Source: Ahaetulla prasina (Eukaryota; Chordata; Lepidosauria; Squamata; Colubridae). Taken from it: DNA of 64,000 nt. Location of the stretch: the NCBI RefSeq assembly GCF_028640845.1, contig NC_080539.1, forward strand, positions 105,984,554 through 106,048,553, written 5' to 3'. This document shows positions 24,986 to 36,900 of the stretch, piece after piece; the first letter of the stretch is position 1; every line of letters begins with the position of its first letter. The notes under the pieces were generated by a model. It was given only the letters and a program-made list of their open reading frames with translations. It searched no databases and was not told the DNA's origin. Position numbers and translations under genes: made by a program.

Positions 24986-27900
24986 TTTATTTTGTTACCT
25001 TCTCACCCAGTCAAACTGCAACAATCTTTACCTCCGTATTTGGTTGCAACCGGTTCACTGAACTTCCTTTAAAATCTATTTCCTATTGTTCCTTTTATCA
25101 TTCCTTCCTATCATTCATGTTGTGCAGAACTGATACAGCTCTTAGCTGAAATCACTTATTGCTATATATAATTTTTTTCTGAGCATATATGTCATCTCTG
25201 AACACAGAAGTATGTTAGTCTTTCTTGAAAACTCAGAATAAATTGTGGGTGTTTTGTGGATACCCACAATCCCCAGACTATGGCTCAGTATCAGGCTACA
25301 GCCTATTGGGAACTAGGCCACACATGCGGTAGACAGGTATGTGAGCGTGCAAACTCAATTTGTGTAAGCAGCACACACTTGTGTGTTAAACCATCCCCTC
25401 TCTACCACTGCTGCTGCCAGTCCGCAGAGCCAGAAAGATTGGGGGCTGCTGCTTAAATACCGTTTCCCTGAAAATAAGATATCCCCTAATAATAAGCCCA
25501 CTAATAATAAGCCCAATAATAATCGGGGCTTTTGAGCGCATGTGCTCAAATAAGCCTCTCCCCAAAAATAAGCCTTCTCCAAAAATATTTAAATGCAGAG
25601 CTGGAAATCAGGTAAGATGGCAAGTGGAGCCCCATCTTGCTGCATGCACCCCAAAATAATAAGACCTCCCCAAAAATAAAGGCAAGCGCTTATCAAAAAA
25701 ATATAAGACAGTCCACAAATAAATTAATCCCTTAAATTAATCCTATAATACTTAAATGGAAGATGAACTGACTTGGTCACAACATTCTTTAATTTATTGT
25801 TTATTTGTTTGTTTATTGTTATTTGTTTATTATTATTATTATCATCATCATCATCATCTATTTTATTTTATTTATTATTAAGCTAGAGATAATTAATATT
25901 TGATGTAAATCATATGTCCTACACTTTTTGGCATTGGGTGCTTGACTCCCCTCTCTTTAAGCCATAAACTGAATTATGCCATAAATAAAAAATCATGCTT
26001 TAATATAGTTTGGCTAATAACAACAACAACAACAACAACAACAGAATAACAGAATTGGAAGGGACCTTATAGGGCACATAGTAAACCCCCTGCTGAAGCA
26101 GGAGACCCTATACTATTTCTGACAGAAATGGCTGTCCAGTTTCTTCTCGAAAGCTTCCAGTGATGAAACACCCACAACTCCTGAAGGCAAGCTGTTCCAT
26201 TGGTTGATTGCTCTCACTGTCAGTTGATCTTAAATTAGAATCAAACTGGTTTTTAAACAATAAATATTAAAAGCATTATGCTATTATTCCTTATTTCAGC
26301 AACAATGGTTTAAGGAATAGAAGATCAATGAAACATTACCAGTATGCAAAAAAGAGGAGAGAAACAAGAGATTCAAGCAGATATAAGATATCTTTCAGAA
26401 TTATTTTAATTATATGCTTTTATTCTGAATGAACAGCCCCAAGATAAGATGTTGTTAAGTACATTAAAAATTATTTGTAGATTATGAAGTTTTACAAATT
26501 TAGATCTCAGCTATATGCAGTCTTCACATAGTAGCCAATACCTCTATATGCAGAGAAATTTGATTTGTGGCTAAGTCTGGTTTTGCATCATACTGCTTTG
26601 TTTACATAACTGATGCCAGAGGCAAAATTCCTTGTATATTATTTTTGCTGACACATAGTATTAAAGCCCTAGGTGTTCTAAAAGACAAGAAAGTACAAGC
26701 CTGTATATATTACACACTCAACTCAAACTTTTCTAAAAAGCTGCCTTCGATTCCGTTTCATTTGATGATTGGAAAGCTTATTGTTCTTCTCTAAAGTAAT
26801 TCATAATTGTTATATGATGATTGGCTCTCCAATCCCTTTCTTGGATCTCTATTTAAATAAACACATGGAAGGTATAACTGCATGATGCTTATAGATATAA
26901 GGGAAAGGGAATTCATTAATTCATTCTTCTCCAGAAAGATTACACTACTAACTAGAGCATACAAAACATTTGCTAGACCAATTCTTGAATACAGCTCACC
27001 TGTCTGGAATCCACACCTCATTTTGGACATTAATACAATTGAGCGTGTCCAGAAATATTTCAGAAAGAAGAGTTCTCCACTCCTCTGATCACAACAAAAT
27101 ACCTTATGCCACCAAACTTGAAATCCTGGGTTTAGAAAATTTAGAACTCCGTCGCCTTCGGCATGACCTGAGTGTAACTCATAGAATCATCTGCTACAAT
27201 GTCCTTCCTGTTGAAGACTACTTCAGCTTCAATCGCAACAATACACGAGCACACAGTAAACTTAATGTGAACCGCTCCAATCTTGATTGTAGAAAATATG
27301 ACTTCAGTAACAGAGTTGTTAATGCCTGGAATGCACTACCTGACTCCGTGGTCTCTTCCCAAAATCCCTAAAGCTTTAACCAAAGACTATCTACTATTGA
27401 CCTCACCCCATTCCTAAGAGGTCTGTAAGGGGCGTACATAAGAGCACCAGCATGCCTACCATTCCTTCCTAATGTTTCTTTTGACTGTATCCAATTCATA
27501 TGGTTATTTCATGCTTATACTTATATATACTGTTGTGTTTGACAAATAAATAAATAAATAAAAATAAAATAAAGATGGAATGGATATATAGGAATCAACT
27601 GAATTACCTGTATGAACAATTTTTAAAAGCTTTGATTCCTGTTTCGGATGTGCTAACTCTGGAAAAAATTATGGTATTGTGTCTTTGGCACGTAAGGCAT
27701 GTGTGTTGAAAGGTTTTTATTTTCCTCGCTCCCAGAAGCATGAAGATTTTTAGTTCCCTGATCATGCTTCAGGAATAAAGAGCTAACCATAATTAAAAGT
27801 TAAGAAGAGATGCCCATGGTTAAATATAAAGAAGCTCTCCCTGTTATGTGTGTGTGTATACACATCTGCATAAATATATGCACATTTAAATATATGTTCA

Positions 27901-30900
27901 CACATACACTATCTAAAAACTCATAGTCTTTAAAATAAATGGGAACAATAATTTGAAATCTGTACCTTTAATTAAGAATTTTATTGTTTTTCTGTTTTAA
28001 CAAGTTTTTTAAAAAATCATTTCATGATGTTTCATTTGTCAGTCTACATCACCTTGTTGAATCAATAATTTTTTTTAAAAAAATTAATGCTAAAAGCAAA
28101 ATCGCAATCTCATTCTGAATGCGAGATACAGTGTATGAGGAATTCAAGTTTCAAGGAAATATTTTGACTTGCCAGATGATTTTCAAATAGCTTTTTCAGT
28201 TAGCAAAGAGGGATTCAAGTCAAGAAACAAATTGTTTTTCTTTCTCTGATTTTAAAAAAAGAAAAATATAGAATATGATTCAGTAAAAAGGCATTTATCA
28301 AGAACTTAATTTTGTAGCCCAAAATTGCAACCAATGCCATGACTGAAAAAATCTGATCACAAAAATCTAACAAAGTTTACATTGCATACCAGAATTGATA
28401 CCTATTTAGATCTGGTAAATTTCCAAAATCAACAGATAGCATAATTGCTCTTAGTCCTATGCTGTTATCTTTAACCATGCTAATTGCACTTATTTAGTAA
28501 AGTTTTGGAAATTGCAAATATTTATTATTCTTCAATCTTCAAACAAATCACTAGAATCCTTATTTTCTTTTAACTTTCTATTACCAGTATGTTATTTATT
28601 CTTTCATAGTCTATTCAAACTCATTCTACATTACCCTTTAGAGTGCAGATAAACCCCTGGAAAAAAATACATATGGTTAATGAAAACTAATTTTCTTTTA
28701 GATTAGATTACTCCTAGATCAGTTACACAATTTGAATTGCTTGTGACCAGTTTACTCCTTGATACATTAAAAATTAAAATGATTTTTGTTATATTTTAAT
28801 ATTTACTTTTTCACCTGCTTGTGGGTAATTTATCTTCATGCACTGCCACAAGACTCGGTTTTTCTCTAATTCAGTTAATTCTCATCTTTCTCTTTACTGT
28901 TCAGTGCTTTTTTGCCCATATTATAATAAACTGGACTTTGAGTGTAGCTTGAATGCTGATAAATTCATGGAGACATTAATATATTTTGCTTGAATACAAA
29001 ACTGGGTTTTATTCATAAATTTCCAATCTAGTCTGCTCCTCTGGATTCTGTTTCCCATCCAATAACTAGCCCTGTCCAATTTTGCCAAAGTTTTTGAGAT
29101 TAAGTTAATTCAGGTAGGTATTCAATAGTACTTGGGCCTTTAGTATAGCAAATGTTGTTCCCTAGCATTCCTTGTGCACCACTGCTGCACCATCATCCTT
29201 CTCATTCTGTCCATAGCTTCTATTTTTTATTCTTTCTAACCCAATAAAAAGAAGTGCAAAGACATTTTATAAAGAGTCTTAGGTCCTGCCTGTCCATCAA
29301 CAGGGCAACCCATTGAAAACAGAATAAAATAGGACCAAATTTGGAATAGTGGACAAACCTGGCAAATGAATGATTTAATTAGAAAATGAGCAGAGATTGC
29401 AAGGGGGGTGGGGAATCCCAAACATTCTCATGTATCCACAGAGGCAGGGTTTCTCTTCTTGTGGGGTGTTTTGCCCGTGGTGGGTTTCAAATTTTTTTAC
29501 TACCAGTTCTGTGGGTGTGGCTTGGTGGGCATGGCATAGCTTGGTAGGCATGGTAGGGGAAGGATACTGTAAAAAGGGCCTGTGGTGGCTCAGCAGACTA
29601 AGTCTGTCTGTTATTAACACAGCTGCTTGCAATTACTGCAAGTTCAAGTCCCACCAGGCCCAAGGTTGACTCAGCCTTCCATCCTTTATAAGGTAGGTAA
29701 AATGAGGACCCAGATTGTTGGGGGCAATAAAGTTGACTTTGTATATAATATACAAATGGATGAAGACTATTTCTTTTTTTCTTTTTTTTTTTTATAAAAA
29801 GTTTTATTTTTACAATCATATCAAATAATTCATCCAATGTACAGTTATATACAATTAGTCGGGCTTGCCCAGTCACCACCACCCTTTTTAACACTCTTCC
29901 CTCTTCTACCTTCTTTTACTTTCCAAACCTTCCTCTCCTTCTCTTATCTACATCCACTCCTCCCTCCACCCTACACCTTCCTTCTTCCTCTACTATCCCT
30001 CTTCCTTCCTCTTCTCCTCTTTCCTACCTCCTACTCTCTCTTTTCTCCCTCCCCACCGTTCTAAAATGGTAACTATGCAGACCCGACCCTACATTAATTA
30101 TATTTCTTCAATAATCCCTGTACATTAACCATCACTCCATCTCTACCAAACCCCCAATTCCTCCCCTTACCCCCACCCCCACCCGACTTCCCAGAACAAA
30201 ATGCAGGGTATCAAAACTAACAATCATAATCCAAAATAATTCCTAAATTATAATCTTTAGTCACACCACACTTAGTCACACTCTCAATTCCCCTCTCCTT
30301 CAAAAATATATCTAATACAAAATATTTCCTAAATTTACTCATATGCTATTCGATATTTTTTTTTTATCTGATACTTATTTTAAATATAATCAATCCACAT
30401 TTTCCATTCTAAAATATATTTTTCTAGTATATAGTCTTTCAAGTAAGCGGAGATTTTTGTCATCTCTGCCAGATTTGATACTTTGAGTGTCCATTTGTTG
30501 TTTTGTTTTGTCCATTCTTCTTGTAGGTAATTCTTCTTTCTTCCAATACTGAGCAATCAAAAGTCTTGCGACTGTTATTAAGTTCAAAATCAATTTAGTC
30601 TCTATAGCTGTATAGTCCATAATTATTCCTAGTAGAAAGAACTGCGGAGTAAACTTAATCTTCTTTTTCAAAATATTCTGCATGATCCACCAGCCTTTAA
30701 TCCAAAATACTTTAACTTTTTTACAAGTCCACCATATATGGTAATAAGTAGCATCTTCACAATCGCATCTCCAACATTTAGCAAGATCTAATATGTGTTT
30801 CTTGTAAACAGGTAATGTCATTTTTAAATTATTTCAAATAATGAAATACTTTCCTTCTCTTCTGGTGAATTCAGGCCATTAACATTCCAAGATAATAGTT

Positions 30901-33900
30901 TAATTGCCATTATCGGCCAAAGGAAACTTTTGGAACACCAGCCAGATCACATTTTACTTTAGGCCTTGCTCCTCCCACTGTTTCCATTGTAGTAGTTGCC
31001 AGTTGTTGTTGTGCCTTCATCTCTTGTTCCTTGCGTTTAGCAACAGCTCTAGTCAGCCTTTGTTCTTTTGAATCTAAACCCGTCGTATGTATTTCCAACA
31101 CTTGTAATAAATCTTCTTCCATCACAATCTGTTCTTGTACCTGCTTCACTTCTCTTTCCTTCACTTCAGCCTCCCTTCTTCTAACTTCCAATGGGGGAAG
31201 ACTTCCAACTTTTAATACCTCAACATAAAATTCTCTTGCTTTTCCAACCGTATTGAAACGATGTACTTTCCCTGCATAATATACTATTATACCAGTTGGA
31301 ATATCCCATCTATATTCAATCTGATGTTTTTTAAGTTCATTCACCAGGAAGGCAAATTCCTTCCTAGCCCTTAACATTTTTGGTGGAATTTCCTTTAATA
31401 TCAAGATATCTTGACCAGCAATCTGAATCTTCTCCCCCTTATATGAAGCTTGCAAAATCTGATTTCTCACTATTCTGTTTGTAAAATAAATAACAACATC
31501 CCTTGGCAACTTTTTTGCCTTGCTATCCAAGAATTCACACGATATATTTTTCAATTTGATAAGCCACATCTGCTGGACGAGCTGCTAATATCTCAGCAAA
31601 TACTTCAGAAAAATTTCCCTTAAATTCTCTTCCTTATTTTCTTTCAAACCTCGGATTCTAAGAGCAAATTCCATATTTCTGTATTGTATCAAAACTATTT
31701 CATCCTCTGTCTTTTCCATTTTACTTTGAAATTCATCCATTTTATTTTCTAATTTTGAATTATGTTGCTTAATTACTTCAACCTCCTCTTCCAATAAAAT
31801 CACATTCGTTGCCAAACTTTGTACTGCCATTACAAATCCTTCTTTAACTTCTTTATTTCCCACTTGAATTTCTGATATCTGCTCTTTCATTTCAGACATC
31901 TCATCAGTTATAACTTTAAATTTTTCTTCTATAAAGCCTTTTAAGTTCTCTTGTAACGCCTCTAAATTCAATGTTCTAGTCTCTGCTGTATGAGCTGGAG
32001 AGGCACCAGCTGATAAAGTTCCAAAGCTCTTTGTTACAGTAGACTTTAATTGTTTGGCTGCCATCTTCTATAAAATTATTAAATCTAGGGAGATTTTTTA
32101 AATACTGCTTTAAAAGACTGTGTTTCTCAGAAGTTAAGAAGATTTAAAGTGAATATTAAGTTGGAAATAAATGAAGACTATTTCTTAACACAGTGTAAGC
32201 CGCCCTAAGTTTTCGGAGAAGGGCGGGATATAAATTCAAATTAAAAAAAAAATCTCCATTCCCTCCCCAGTCCAGGGGAAGGTTACTGCAAAATCCTCAT
32301 TTCCTCCCAATCAGCTGGGACTCAGGAAGGCGGGGCCAGTCAGAATTTTTACTACCGGTTCTCTGAACTACACAAAATTTCCGCTAACGGTTCTCCAGAA
32401 CTGGTCAGAATCTGCTGAAACCCAACTCTGGTACAGACAGAGTCCAGGAAAGGTGTAAAGAACTTTTAGTTGTAAATCCACCTCTCCCAAAGTTTTCATT
32501 GTATTGTTTTCATTGTTAATTTGTGTTCACTTTTGGTGTTTAGATTTTGGAGAGAGATGTATATGAAGATTTCACTAAAGATTGTTACGATGGCAAAAGG
32601 TTTATAATCCTGATACTGGGGAAATAGTTCAGCATGTTTGTCAACTGCTCAGTTCTACACTGCTCACACGCCTTCCTCCCAGCCCTCCTTCCCAGTGTTA
32701 CACATACCTTTTGATTTCCCATGTGTACATATACACATGAACAGACACACAACAGGTGGAGAAATGCACACATCGCTCAGAGATGCAACACAGTCTTTGG
32801 TACCAAAAAGAAAATACAGAAATGTAAACATCAACCTTAGGCCACTGGTGGCAGAGAAAGAAATCTGGACTGTGTTCTGAATGCTTTCTCTTATTCTTCT
32901 TTTAGATTCTGCTTCTGTATTTCCTTTGTCTTACTACCTTATCTGTGCTGCTGCTTGTGAGAATGCATCTCTAACAATTTCTTCAAAATGTACAGTGATG
33001 CTAACCCTAGTGTTGAATTACAGAAGAGGAGCAAAACAGAAAAAAACCCCACAACTGTCCCTATTTTTAATGCTTTGGGGTGAATCATAATGCAAACAAT
33101 GGCTATTTAGAATTCTCGCTGTGCAAAGATTAGTGGGCAGTCAATCATGTAATATATATTGTATACTTGATATGGATCAATTTCCTCTAATGTAAATGCA
33201 GCTGGAATAGGGGGCTGTTTGTATGTTACCCTAGCTTTGTGGGAACCACTGTTTTTATGGATGACTCTTTTGCAGCTGGGGTAACTCTTTCAATGACATA
33301 AATACTGGGATGCAAAGGCACTGATTGCATGAGATTTCCCTTGTATACCCTACCAACATCAGGAATCTCCCAAATTTCCATTCATAATCTATATAACTGA
33401 TCAGTGTTTAAACCATTTAAACTTCTGAGGTGGCCAATAATTGTAATTATTAAATAGACTCTATACTGTTAGCAGAAATATGTTTGTTTTTTTCTGGCGG
33501 AAATGAAATGAAATAATTAAGTTGGTTAATTCCATGGATTTTAATAAGTATTTCAACGCTTGCATTATGTTTGTGACTTGCTGTTTTAGTGGTTTTGCTT
33601 TATATTGTGTAGATATATTACATGTATATATTTCTTATATATTTCAAGATGCAGGTTATCAATGAGCAGCAATACAGTATAAAACAGATACTGTGCTATT
33701 CAGTTGTCAGTTTTGCAAGAAACATCATAATCCCTTATAATTGGATATATAATTGTATTTCACAGTAGGTAAACCAGTGCTAAAATGAATTTTTTTCAAG
33801 ATTATCAAAATGTATTGAAATATTACTATAGGTGACTGATTAAGCAAGCAAGCACTCTAGGTAAAAATGATTTTCAAATAGGTATCCTTTGCATTATTCT

Positions 33901-36900
33901 TACTAAAATAATCATTCTCAAAGACTGATCATTGATGATGTGCAAATAATCAATGAGAAGTCATTATGGCCTCTCTATGTTTATTTCCAGTCAACTTCCC
34001 AAGCCAGCTTTCACTCACTCCATCAATCCCTGCGTTCCCTCATTGCAAGTGAGTTGTTTCCCAAAAATGCATCAGTGGTTGAAAGGTGGTTCATTGCAAA
34101 ATAGGAGTGATAATGCAAACAGCAACATGAGTACTAACATTCATAAAATTGTTAGCAGTGAACAGGCTTTGAATCTGTATGTATGAAGAGGGAATACAAC
34201 AATTATATAAGAGAGAGAGTGAGTGAGAGAGATTTTTTATAATTAATTTCAAAATCTTATATGAAAAGTCGACGTTACAAAAATTTTAGTCATTTTAGTT
34301 ATTGATAACTGTCTTAGATCAAAATCTTTATTTAGCTTTTTTGCTGCCTATTTCAAATACTTTGAATTCTTAAACTTATAATTAATTTTTCTTTTATTTG
34401 GACTTAAAGATAAAACTTACCCAATGACTTTTCAAACTTGTTGTTCTGAAGATCTCTAATAGTTTTAAGATGGTTAATATGGCAATTTTCAAAAGTGATT
34501 AGAAAGATGAATTTTTAATGTACTGGATCATTATAATTGTGCAGAAGTTTTACAACATTTTTTAACTTCATAGTCAGAGACTCTGAAACAACTTTCATCT
34601 CAAGAGATGTAAACCTGATACAGCCTTCACCAACCTGGTGCTTTTTAGAAAAATGAATCCTCAGAGTTCCCAGCCAGCTAATTGGAGACTATGGAAGATG
34701 CAGTCCAACAATTTTCAAGGATAACAGGTTAACAAACAATGATTTAAGGAACCAGCTTCTCTTATTCAGAGAATAGGAGGACATCTCTTATCAGACATCT
34801 TACAAAATGGCATGACTTTGCATTAATGACTCTATGAATGTCCTGTTGCTACTCTTGGCTCTTCCAACTCTGACCTTATATAAAAATATGGCTTTCAGCA
34901 AGCATGAACTGGCTCAGCTTAATGTTCCTATGTCACAATCATGTTATTGTGCAATTTTGTTCTGGAACACATTCTTTAGCTAATTAGAGTGTTGGAGAGA
35001 CACTAAATATTGCCTGGTGCTATAAGAATTATAAATGTGCACACACTTGAAACCCTAGGAGAAAACAGCAAGAAGAATTCATTCCATCCCAAGGATTGAA
35101 CTACTTTCCAGAATTTCTGGGCTCTGCATTTTGAGACTTAAAACAGAAATATACTGATCTTAGAGTAAACAGGCCCTCCTTTTATGCTCTCTATTCTCAC
35201 CACTTCCTAAATTTTCTCTTGATAATTTTTTTCAAATATGAATTAATTGTCCTGCTTCAATCACTTACTTCCTCCTACTTTTTCTTCACATGTATATTCA
35301 TTGCTAGATTTGAACTTAACTGTGGTATAACATCATTTAAAATCTTTAACTCATGGCTGTTACAGGCCATCAAAGTCATTATCAACATTGCCTCTTGTAT
35401 ACTAAGTTGTCTGTGTGAACACTGTGTGAGCACACTAATAAAAATCTTTTAGACTTTACCTTCTTAAAATTGATTTTTCTGTCAACTATCCTAGCTCATG
35501 TGTGGTAAAGTGCTATAAATATCAGGAATGTAAGTGGTTTCTCATTGAAAAACAAGTTAATTAATCAAATGTCTTAATTACTTCTGAAAACATGCTTACT
35601 GAGAAGGCAAATACAGGCTCAAAACCATTTCAGTGAGAAATCACACAATTTGAATTTTAGTTCAAATAAAACACAACTCAGAAAAGAGAGGAAGATCCTA
35701 GCTGTATAAATTAAGAAAATATTTGCAAAAACTACTGAAATACACATGTCAATGGTATTCCACATGAATACATGCCATCTATAATTGAGATGATAAAAGG
35801 ATAGTGTTATAAAAAAGTAGAGTTTGCTTTTCAGTGACTGGAAATGCAAGATCTGACAAGACCAGTTGTCAATGTTTTATTTTGAATATTTATCTGAGAA
35901 GGGGGGGGGGATTGGCCTATGTGGAAAATCTAGTACTGTAATTTATTTATAAATCTAAAACCAGGTCTAATGTAGCTTTGAAGGCCAAAAATGGGGTTTT
36001 AATGTGGGGTTTTATTTTTAGCATTATTTCATCTGTGAATATGCATGAATTACAATATTATGTCACCCACCTAGTGGGTAGAAACTAAGTGTGTAGAGAC
36101 TACAGGTGAATGTTCTACAGGTAACCTTTGACTTATGACTGGATACTTAATGACCCTTTGCATTTATGGTGGCTATGGCCTGCCTGTTGTAAACAGACAC
36201 ACCATTTCCCTCCTGTCAAGATTGTTGAGTTCACTTAAAAACACCTGCCAAAAAGGTCATAAAATCACTTCTGGTCATGTAGGCACCTCTATTTACAACT
36301 GTATTGACTTATGACTGTATTTCCAGTCTCAGTGGCACTCATAAGTCAAGGAGTACCTATCCTATTAAAAAAGTACAAAGTGCACTTGAGGAGCAAACTA
36401 TATACGTTACCATCTGAAGGACCTGTTATACATATTACAAATAGCTCAAGAGGTGAAGAGTAATACAGAGCGAAAGCTGGGGACTGCTAGATTGCTGTCT
36501 GCTTAAACCACGCATGTATTTGTATGTATCAACCATACATAATCTGCCTCAATTAGTGCATCTCTGTTTGGAAGCAAGCTGTCCAATTCAGTATGGTGAG
36601 TTGTTCTGTATAAATGGAATAACCTACTGAGATTGAGCTGATGTCTCTCAATTTGCCACTCCTTTTGTGAATCTGATCAGAGTGATACATCTGATGCTTC
36701 TCAGTGGAATTCTCCTCCACATGTTTAGATGGATTGGACTGAGAGAGAAAATGATTAGCCCAAAGCTACCTAGCGAGCTTTCATGACTTAAAGTAGGACT
36801 AGAACTCACAGTCTCCTGCTTTCTAGCCTGATGCCTTAACCACTAGACCAAACTTTCCTGGGGGATTATACACACTTTCAACATTGCTTTCTAAATGCAA

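Larger units (their letters stand above)
29776..32170 (-). mobile_element. internally deleted L1 (HAL1-like) with 16-bp target duplication
   Basis: Inserted into the SINE. atgaagactatttctt is repeated exactly at 29760-29775 and 32171-32186. The poly-T at 29776-29793 is the reverse of its poly-A tail. On the minus strand it has a short 5' UTR, ORF1 (32064-30910, one break), the first codons of ORF2, then a jump to the ORF2 C-terminus (CWRC motif) and a purine-rich 3' UTR (30300-29880). Most of EN and all of RT are missing. About 2.4 kb. Confidence 0.9.
29576..32251 (+). mobile_element. tRNA-derived SINE with L2-like tail, split by an L1
   Basis: Head gggcctgtggtggctcagca with B-box-like gttcaagtccc, body gaggacccagattgttgggg and gttgactttgtata up to 29775. 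After the L1 it resumes aacacagtgtaagccgcc and the hairpin tail, ending in A-rich DNA at 32251. It sits inside the MITE at 29475-32430. Confidence 0.92.
29475..32430. mobile_element. hAT-like MITE (GTGGTGGGATTCAA family) split by SINE and L1
   Basis: Left part 29475-29575 (gtggtgggtttcaaat .. aaggatactgtaaaa), right part 32252-32430 (atctccattccctcccc .. ctgctgaaacccaactctg). Joined across the insert, the pieces match the uninterrupted copy at 41745-42020. An exact terminal duplication is not visible. Confidence 0.8.

Noticed and set aside
32638..33090. Two adjacent open frames of 80 and 69 codons in intron 4
   Set aside because: No recognisable domain, no conserved splice pattern; unique intronic sequence.
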